Of a stretch of DNA of 16,613 nt, positions 13,570-16,613 are shown piece after piece; within the stretch, counting starts at the first letter, position 1, and each line of letters opens with the position of its first letter. A model generated the notes under the pieces. It was not told the DNA's origin, ran no database searches, and saw only the letters and a list, made by a program, of their open reading frames with translations. Position numbers and translations under genes: made by a program. Source of the stretch: an uncultured Collinsella sp. (GTDB lineage: Bacteria; Actinomycetota; Coriobacteriia; Coriobacteriales; Coriobacteriaceae); assembly GCA_938045085.1 (NCBI GenBank), contig CALINZ010000304.1:1-16613 (forward strand). The letters are read 5' to 3'.

Positions 13570-13920
13570 GGGCAACTCCTTTGGGTTCTATCGAAGTGTT
13601 CATAACAATTTTTTATCATGGTAACACGCTGCTCATCATCTCGTATATCCGCAGGTACATTGCGTAATACAGACGAACGGTAGGAATTTGGCGGTAAACG
13701 GTCGACCAAAAGAATAGTTAGATGTTATTTTGACAAGACACTTTCCTGACCTGCGGAAATGCATTATCTCAGCTGAAGAATAGTCTGATAACAAAAAATT
13801 ATTATTGAGAATGAGAATCATCTTTAATACGATATGCAACGAAGGCACAACCTCAACCCCGCACTGCGTCACAATAGAGCGTTAGATGCGAAAACAACTA
13901 TTTCGAGGATTGGTGGTCAA
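13570..13920. other. Divergent control region between the regulator and permease genes
   Basis: This stretch is AT-rich compared with its neighbours, as expected for a promoter region, and no coding frame in it looks real. It holds a TTGACA at 13730-13735 without a -10 at proper spacing, and the better promoter and operator at 13805-13833. The first part contains the regulator's ribosome-binding site (AAAGGAG on the minus strand). Confidence 0.55.
13805..13833 (+). promoter_or_regulatory. Permease promoter overlapped by a Fur-like box
   Basis: TTGAGA (13805-13810) and TACGAT (13828-13833) are 17 bp apart and resemble -35 and -10 boxes. GAGAATGAGAATCATCTTT (13807-13825) lies across the -35 and spacer and matches the classical 19-bp Fur consensus at 14 positions by my count. 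A repressor bound there would block RNA polymerase. The leader would be about 80 nt. The assignment comes only from sequence likeness. Confidence 0.5.
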
Positions 13921-15315
13921 ATGACCCAGGAGACGGTTACGAACGGCACTGAGGCCCTGTTCACTCGCGAAGGCATGCCGCCCGTTAAGGAAATGATCCC
14001 GTGTGCCCTTCAGCACGTACTGGCATCGTTTGCCGGCATCATTACCCCGGCGGTCATCATGGCCGGCGTCTACGGCTTTAATAGCCAGCAGAGCACCGAC
14101 ATCATTCAGGTTGCACTCATTCTTTCGGCAATCGACACGGCCCTTCAGGCCTTCGCTCCCTTCCGTCGCATTGGCGGCGGCCTGCCCATCGTCATGGGCG
14201 TTTCGTTCGCGTTCCTGCCGGCCCTTCAGGCCATGGGCGCCTCGGGCTTTAGCTTTGGTGCGCTGCTGGGTGGCGAGATCGTCGGCGGCGCCGTCGCGGT
14301 CCTCTTTGGTCTGGCCTACAGCAAGATTAAGTGGCTGTTCCCGCCCGTCGTGACCGGCACGGTCATCTTCTCCATTGGCGTCTCTCTCTATCCCACGGCC
14401 GTCAAATACATGGCCGGTGGCATGGGCACGCCGTTGTGGGGCACCCCGCAGGCATGGTGCGTCGCTCTTATCACCTTCGCCGTGGTCTTTGCGCTCGCCA
14501 ACTTTGGCAAGGGCACGCTCAAGCTGGGATCCGTGTTCTTTGGCATGATCGTTGGCATGATCGTTTCGATCCCCTTTGGCATGATCGACTTCTCCAGCGT
14601 CGCCACCGCTCAGGTCTTCGCTCTTCCCAAGCTCATGCCCTACGCGCTCGAGTTTGATCCCGAGGTCTGCATTACCCTCGCCGTCGTGTTCCCCATGGTT
14701 GCCATCCAGGTTATCGGTGACGTCTCCGCCGCCTGCCTGGGCTCCATCGACCGTATGCCCACCGAGCGCGAGCTCTCCGGCGCTATCGTGTCCCAGGGCC
14801 TCACCTCTATGGTCGGCGGACTGCTGGGCGGTCTTCCCACCAGCGCCCTTGGCCAGAACGTGGGCATCATCTGCTCCAACAAGGTCGTCAACAAGTGGGT
14901 CTTTGTGATCATCGCGGCCGTCTTTGCCATCGCCGGTCTGTTCCCGCAGCTCTCTGCCGTGCTCTCCGCCATCCCGCAGCCTGTCATCGGCGGCGCGACC
15001 GTCGGCGTCTTTGGCACCATCACCATGAACGGTGTGCGCATGTTCACCCGCGAGGGTCTCACGCAGCGCACCACCACCATCGTCGGCACCTCTGTTGTCT
15101 TTGGCCTGGGTATCTGGATGGCCAGCGGTTGCCTTGCCGGCGAGGGCATGCCCACCTGGGTGTCCACCGTCATCGGCTCCAACGCCGTGACCCCCACCGC
15201 CATCATGGCCATTGTCCTTAACCTGATCCTTCCGCAGACGCCGGTCGTGGCTCAGCACATCGATGCCGCCAAGGATGCCGCTGTGGATCTGGTCCTGCCC
15301 GAGAGCAAGAAGTAA
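13921..15315 (+). CDS. NCS2 (nucleobase-cation symporter-2) purine/uracil-type permease
   Basis: Inner-membrane transporter of 464 residues with about 12-14 hydrophobic segments, related to PbuX, UacT and XanQ. The first segment has the family's QH pair (CALQHVLASFAG, residues 31-32). The NAT signature region reads LGQNVGIICSNK (residues 311-321), with Asn where Thr is usual. The transmembrane-8 motif reads AIQVIGDVSA, with Gln263 where Glu is normal, and a second expected Asp is Gln292 in VSQGLTS. Urate or xanthine is the likeliest cargo given ssnA next door, but the site is atypical. The start at 13921 is chosen over 13834, which lacks a ribosome-binding site and overlaps the promoter. Confidence 0.88.
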   Translation: MTQETVTNGTEALFTREGMPPVKEMIPCALQHVLASFAGIITPAVIMAGVYGFNSQQSTDIIQVALILSAIDTALQAFAPFRRIGGGLPIVMGVSFAFLPALQAMGASGFSFGALLGGEIVGGAVAVLFGLAYSKIKWLFPPVVTGTVIFSIGVSLYPTAVKYMAGGMGTPLWGTPQAWCVALITFAVVFALANFGKGTLKLGSVFFGMIVGMIVSIPFGMIDFSSVATAQVFALPKLMPYALEFDPEVCITLAVVFPMVAIQVIGDVSAACLGSIDRMPTERELSGAIVSQGLTSMVGGLLGGLPTSALGQNVGIICSNKVVNKWVFVIIAAVFAIAGLFPQLSAVLSAIPQPVIGGATVGVFGTITMNGVRMFTREGLTQRTTTIVGTSVVFGLGIWMASGCLAGEGMPTWVSTVIGSNAVTPTAIMAIVLNLILPQTPVVAQHIDAAKDAAVDLVLPESKK

Positions 15316-15331
15316 CCAATTCGGTGCTATT

Positions 15332-15497
15332 CGCCGGCGGATGCATCGCCTCGTCCGCCGGCGCCATGCGGCGCCAAGCCGCACTTCAAAGGGCTTGTCC
15401 CTTTGGTGAAGCGTTGACGGGAGAGGGCCCGTTTCCGGTGTAGGCCGGCGCTTCGCACTTCCGCCATGTCAGAGGTGTCAAACCCCGCCTCTGATGT
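15332..15497 (+). promoter_or_regulatory. Highly structured gap between the permease and ssnA genes
   Basis: A series of helices can be drawn: CGCCGGCGGA (15332-15341) with TCCGCCGGCG (15354-15363); CAAAGGG (15387-15393) with CCCTTTG (15399-15405); a three-way junction closed by 15406-15413 with 15449-15456 and holding ACGGG/CCCGT (15417-15421, 15428-15432) and CCGG/CCGG (15435-15438, 15445-15448); and TCAGAGG (15469-15475) with CCTCTGA (15488-15494), just before the ribosome-binding site at 15500. GGCGCC occurs twice at 15360-15375. No T-run is present, so it is not a plain terminator. I do not recognise a known riboswitch class. Confidence 0.5.
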
Positions 15498-15511
15498 TGA
15501 AGGGAGCATTT

Positions 15512-16613
15512 ATGCTTCTGGTCGCTAACGGTTCCGTCTTTACCCGCAACGCTCAGACCCCGTTTATTCCAAACGGTGCGGTCGCCATTGACGGAGATAC
15601 GATCGTCGAAGTGGGCCCCGAGTGCGAGCTCAAGACCAAGTACCCGGATGCCGAGTACGTCGACGCCCAGGGCAACCTCATCATGCCCGGACTTATCAAC
15701 TGCCACACCCACATCTACTCGGGTCTGGCCCGCGGCCTTGCCATTAAGGGCTGCAACCCCACCAACTTCCTGGAGAATCTTGAGCAGCAGTGGTGGAAGA
15801 TCGACGACAACCTGACGCTCGACGGCACCAAGGCCAGCGCCTATGCCACGATTCTGGATTCCATCCGCGACGGCGTCACCACGATCTTCGATCACCATGC
15901 GAGCTTCTGCGAGATTCCGGGCAGCCTCTTTACCATTAAGGACGCCGCTCAGGAGCTGGGCATGCGTTCGTGCCTGTGCTACGAGGTCTCCGATCGCCGC
16001 GGCCAGGAAAAGTGCGATCAGGCTATTGCCGAGAACGCCGAGTTTGCCCAGTGGGCCGCCAAGGAGCGTCGCGATAACGACAACCACATGATCGCCGCCA
16101 TGTTTGGCGGTCACGCCACCTTTACGCTTTCGGACGAGACCATGGACAAGATGGCCGAGGCCAACAACGGCCTGACCGGTTTCCACATCCATGTGTGCGA
16201 GGGCATGAATGACGTGTGGGATTCCCGCCTCAACCGCGGCGGCATCAGCCCCGTCGAGCGCCTGCTGCAGCACGACCTGCTGGGCCCCGACACCATGCTC
16301 GGCCACTGCATCCACGTGACGCCCGCCGAGATGGACGTCGTCAAGGAGTCCGGCACCTGGCTCGTCAACAACCCCGAATCCAATATGGGCAACGCCGTGG
16401 GCTGCGCCCCCGTGCTCGAGTTCTTCCGTCGCGGCATCCCCGTGTGCATGGGCACCGACGCCTACACCCACGATATGCTCGAGAGCCTCAAGGTCTTCCT
16501 GATCATCCAGCGTCACAACGCCGCCATGCCCAACGTGGGCTGGTGCGAGGCCATGACGATGCTGTTCGAGAACAACGCCAAGATGGCGAGCAAGTACTTC
16601 GATCGCAAACTCG
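15512..16613 (+). CDS. ssnA: SsnA-like amidohydrolase (partial, runs off the window)
   Basis: Metal-dependent aminohydrolase of the cytosine deaminase/chlorohydrolase-like superfamily; 367 codons are visible of about 440 usual, so the C-terminus lies beyond the window. Metal ligands are present: HTH at residues 65-67 (INCHTHIYSG), His225/His227 (GFHIHVCEG), His265 (LGHCIHVT) and Asp316 (MGTDAYTHD). The sequence VERLLQHDLLGPDTMLGHC and NNPESNMGNAVG are SsnA-like. AAGGGAG lies 5 nt upstream of the ATG. In other bacteria ssnA sits with ygfK, hydantoinase and purine permease genes in anaerobic purine or urate degradation loci, in line with the permease here. The exact substrate is unproven. Confidence 0.88.
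   Translation, partial: MLLVANGSVFTRNAQTPFIPNGAVAIDGDTIVEVGPECELKTKYPDAEYVDAQGNLIMPGLINCHTHIYSGLARGLAIKGCNPTNFLENLEQQWWKIDDNLTLDGTKASAYATILDSIRDGVTTIFDHHASFCEIPGSLFTIKDAAQELGMRSCLCYEVSDRRGQEKCDQAIAENAEFAQWAAKERRDNDNHMIAAMFGGHATFTLSDETMDKMAEANNGLTGFHIHVCEGMNDVWDSRLNRGGISPVERLLQHDLLGPDTMLGHCIHVTPAEMDVVKESGTWLVNNPESNMGNAVGCAPVLEFFRRGIPVCMGTDAYTHDMLESLKVFLIIQRHNAAMPNVGWCEAMTMLFENNAKMASKYFDRKL

Noticed and set aside
13730..13735. TTGACA as a permease -35 box
   Set aside because: No acceptable -10 lies 16-18 bp downstream; the 13805-13833 pair is a better fit.
13636..13872. 78-codon minus-strand frame in the permease control region
   Set aside because: AT-rich, with no ribosome-binding site seen and no recognisable family; it overlaps the promoter and the Fur-like box.
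13882..15384. 500-codon minus-strand frame opposite the permease
   Set aside because: Very rich in Gly, Asp, Arg and His, as expected from the complement of a membrane protein; no motif is recognised.

Overview
The window is a GC-rich bacterial chromosome segment, most likely from an actinobacterial gut anaerobe of the Coriobacteriia. It looks most like Collinsella. This rests on the style of the ribosomal proteins, the strong preference for GC-ending codons, the short interspersed intergenic repeats and the purine-use genes. The genus is an inference, not a database result.

Region 1 (1-6241) is a plus-strand ribosomal protein operon in canonical S10-spc order: L3, L4, L23, L2, S19, L22, S3, L16, L29, S17, L14, L24. 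It is incomplete at both ends. No S10 gene lies in the 390 bases before L3, and a strong intrinsic terminator follows L24 where L5 would be expected. Three gaps in this otherwise tightly packed operon (before L3, L23-L2 and S17-L14) hold structured sequence. A 26-nt motif is shared by the L3 and L2 leaders (23/26 identical).

Region 2 (6242-8438) has a repeat-rich spacer and then a two-gene operon: a Gfo/Idh/MocA-family oxidoreductase and a DeoR-type regulator.

Region 3 (8439-8869) is a non-coding gap between convergent genes. It holds a terminator, two hairpins and an unusual array of six 16-bp motifs in strictly alternating orientation at a 40/41-bp step (81-bp period).

Region 4 (8870-12037, minus strand) is a probable RNA-modification operon: an 830-residue U32-family protein of the RlhA/TrhP type, then an RluA-family pseudouridine synthase.

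Region 5 (12038-12858) is ridA with its own recognisable promoter and a terminator.

Region 6 (12913-16613) has a YheO/DauR-like regulator on the minus strand, divergent from an NCS2 purine/uracil-type permease, followed by an SsnA-like amidohydrolase that runs off the end. This set resembles loci for anaerobic purine (urate/xanthine) use. The permease promoter carries a Fur-like box, and the gap before ssnA is highly structured.

A second repeat family (25 bp, core ATGATCCGTTT followed by CCTCCGTCCCC) occurs at three places, once as a 26-bp perfect inverted pair.
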